Shown: positions 6,611-7,873 of the stretch, piece by piece | Numbering within the stretch: the first letter of the stretch is position 1 | Layout of the letters: each line of letters starts with the position of its first letter | NCBI GenBank assembly: GCA_046262995.1 | Contig: JBHELQ010000184.1 | Span: 1 to 7,873, forward strand | Direction: 5' to 3' | Length of the DNA stretch: 7,873 bases | From: JBHELQ01 sp046262995 | GTDB lineage: Bacteria; Actinomycetota; Thermoleophilia; Solirubrobacterales; Thermoleophilaceae | Notes under the pieces: model-generated | Databases searched by the model: none | Seen by the model: the letters and a program-made list of their open reading frames with translations, nothing else | Told to the model about the DNA's origin: nothing | Position numbers and translations under genes: made by a program

Positions 6611-7873
6611 CTAGAGCGCCAGCGACAGCGGCTGCTCGAGCAGCTCGCGCACCCTCGCCAGGAACTGGGCGCCGTCGGCGCCGTAGAGGATGCGGTGGTC
6701 GCAGACCAGCGTCAGCGTCACCTGGTCCTGGGCCACCACGCGCCCGCGCTCGTCGACGGCCGGTCGCTTCTTCAGGGCGCCCACGGTCAGCAGCGCAGCC
6801 TGCGGCGGGTTGATGATCGCCGAGAAGCGGTCGATCCCGAACATCCCGAGGTTGGAGACGGTGAAGGTCCCGCCGCCCATCTCGGGCGGCGTGATCTTGC
6901 GGTCGCGCACCTTGCCGATCAACGTCCGCGCCGCCCGCGCGATCTCCCCGAGCGACTTCTGGTCGGCGTCGAAGATGGTGGGCACTACGAGGGTGTCCTC
7001 GGCCGCGACGGCCACGCCGACGTTGACCTTCGAGTAGAGCTCCCACTTGCCGTCGCGGTAGGCGCCGTTCACGCGCGGGTGCTCGCGCAGCGCCGCGGCG
7101 GCGGCCTTGACGACCATGTCGTTGAAGGACGGCGCCTGCTCGGCCACCTCCTTCAGCCGCTCCCGCAGCTCCACGGCGCGCGTCATGTCCACGTCGATCT
7201 GGAGAGCGAAATCGGGCGCGGTCGCCTTCGACTCCGCCATCCGACGGGAGACCGTCTGTTGCATCTTGCTGAGCTCATGGACCTCGGCCTCGCCCTTGGC
7301 GCCCGCCTCGGCGCGGCCGGCGGCGGGCGCGCCCTCTTCCTCCTCGCGCTCGGGCGCCTTCGCGCCGCCGTCCTTGGCCGCGGCCTCCACATCCGCCTTC
7401 ACGATCCGACCACCCGGCCCGCTGCCCTCGAGCCGGGCCAGCTCCACGCCCAGCTCCTGGGCCATGCGCTTGGCCACGGGCGAGGCCTTCACGCGGCCGT
7501 TGCCGTCGGCCCCGGAGTCGCCCTTGCGGTCGGGCGCCTCCTCCTTCGCTTCCGCTCCGTTCTCGCCCTCGTCCTTCTCGGCGGTGGTGGTGGCCGTCTG
7601 GCGCTCGGACTCCTCGGCCTCGTCGGCGTCCTCGGCTTCCGCGCCGTCCTCGTCGCCTTCCGTCTCGGCCTCCGGCTCCCCTTCGGACTCGGCCTTCTCT
7701 TCGCCCTCGTCCGAGCCGCCCTTCTCCGGCGCCTCCCCCTCCTCGCCGATCCTGCAGATCACCTCGCCGAGCGGCAGCGTCTGCCCCTCCTCGGCCACGA
7801 TCTCCACGAGCACGCCGTCGGCGTCGGACTCGTAGGTCATGTTGGCCTTGTCGGTCTCGATCTCGACGATCTC
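6611..7873 (-). CDS. Dihydrolipoamide acyltransferase (E2) of a 2-oxoacid dehydrogenase complex, N-terminus cut by window
   Basis: The core E2 subunit, which carries acyl groups on lipoyl-lysine and transfers them to CoA. The frame is open to the window edge: the first visible residues, EIVEIETDKANMTYESDADG, are the centre of the lipoyl domain with the lipoylated Lys in DKA, so the ATG at 7840 is internal. In visible numbering: rest of lipoyl domain to ~47; acidic linker ~47-125; E3/E1-binding domain ~126-163 (VKASPVAKRMAQELGVELARL, then GSGPGGRIVKADV); second charged linker to ~198; catalytic domain ~199-420 (KMQQTVSRRMAE, VSNLGMFGIDRFSAIINPPQAALL, DHRILYGADGA). Catalytic His393 is present, but the Asp of HxxxDG is Tyr, as I recall from plastid and cyanobacterial pyruvate dehydrogenase E2s. 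Whether it serves pyruvate or branched-chain oxoacids cannot be told without the E1 genes, probably just outside the window. The LOG-family gene follows after 2 bases. Confidence 0.9.
   Translation of the reverse strand, partial: EIVEIETDKANMTYESDADGVLVEIVAEEGQTLPLGEVICRIGEEGEAPEKGGSDEGEEKAESEGEPEAETEGDEDGAEAEDADEAEESERQTATTTAEKDEGENGAEAKEEAPDRKGDSGADGNGRVKASPVAKRMAQELGVELARLEGSGPGGRIVKADVEAAAKDGGAKAPEREEEEGAPAAGRAEAGAKGEAEVHELSKMQQTVSRRMAESKATAPDFALQIDVDMTRAVELRERLKEVAEQAPSFNDMVVKAAAAALREHPRVNGAYRDGKWELYSKVNVGVAVAAEDTLVVPTIFDADQKSLGEIARAARTLIGKVRDRKITPPEMGGGTFTVSNLGMFGIDRFSAIINPPQAALLTVGALKKRPAVDERGRVVAQDQVTLTLVCDHRILYGADGAQFLARVRELLEQPLSLAL

Noticed and set aside
6609..7046. Upstream extension of the LOG-family frame inside the E2 gene
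   Set aside because: Arg/Ala/Gly-rich shadow of the E2 catalytic domain; LOG-family homology begins only after the GTG at 6608.
7107..7835. Long + strand open frame of 242 codons, very rich in Ser, Ala and Pro
   Set aside because: It is the exact antisense of the E2 linkers and domains; its composition mirrors Glu/Gly codons on the other strand and no domain is recognisable.

Overview
The window is about 70-75% GC and densely coded, with GC-ending codons throughout. Gene families and protein style (a SnoaL-like protein beginning MSRENVEIVRR, a plastid-type E2 ending, a TIGR00730 protein with GSARTPEGSPEYELARETG, a likely leaderless start) suggest a high-GC actinobacterium, most probably of class Thermoleophilia (Solirubrobacterales/Gaiellales). 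That placement is a judgement from sequence style, not a database match. Eight protein genes fill the window. I see no RNA gene, IS element or CRISPR array, and no gap over 300 bases.

Left part (1-2330, + strand): the C-terminal part of a glutathione S-transferase-like protein is cut by the window start. It overlaps by 4 bases a secreted alpha/beta hydrolase with an Asp nucleophile, so the two are probably translationally coupled. A FtnA-type ferritin follows, apparently with its own promoter and a leaderless mRNA. It meets head-on a small SnoaL/NTF2-like gene on the - strand.

Middle (2346-5891): the SnoaL-like gene (-) lies downstream of a DadA/PuuB-type FAD-dependent amine oxidase (-). That oxidase is divergent from a CoA-acylating methylmalonate/malonate-semialdehyde dehydrogenase (mmsA, +), with 120 bases holding two inverted repeats between them. 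An amine oxidase and a semialdehyde dehydrogenase facing away from a shared control region could together degrade amines or amino acids to acetyl-CoA or propionyl-CoA.

Right part (5898-7873, - strand): a lipoyl-bearing E2 acyltransferase of a 2-oxoacid dehydrogenase complex, cut by the window end, is followed 2 bases later by a LOG-family (TIGR00730) phosphoribohydrolase-like gene. This pair converges on mmsA with only 6 bases between stop codons.

The most unusual signal is a 40-bp near-perfect palindrome (3302-3341) inside the FAD oxidase gene. It is AT-richer than its surroundings, is translated in frame using codons rare here (TTT, TAT, CAA, AGG), and lies in a stretch that looks like an insertion in the protein. 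It resembles in kind, not in sequence, the in-gene palindromic elements known from Rickettsia, and may be one copy of a dispersed palindromic element.
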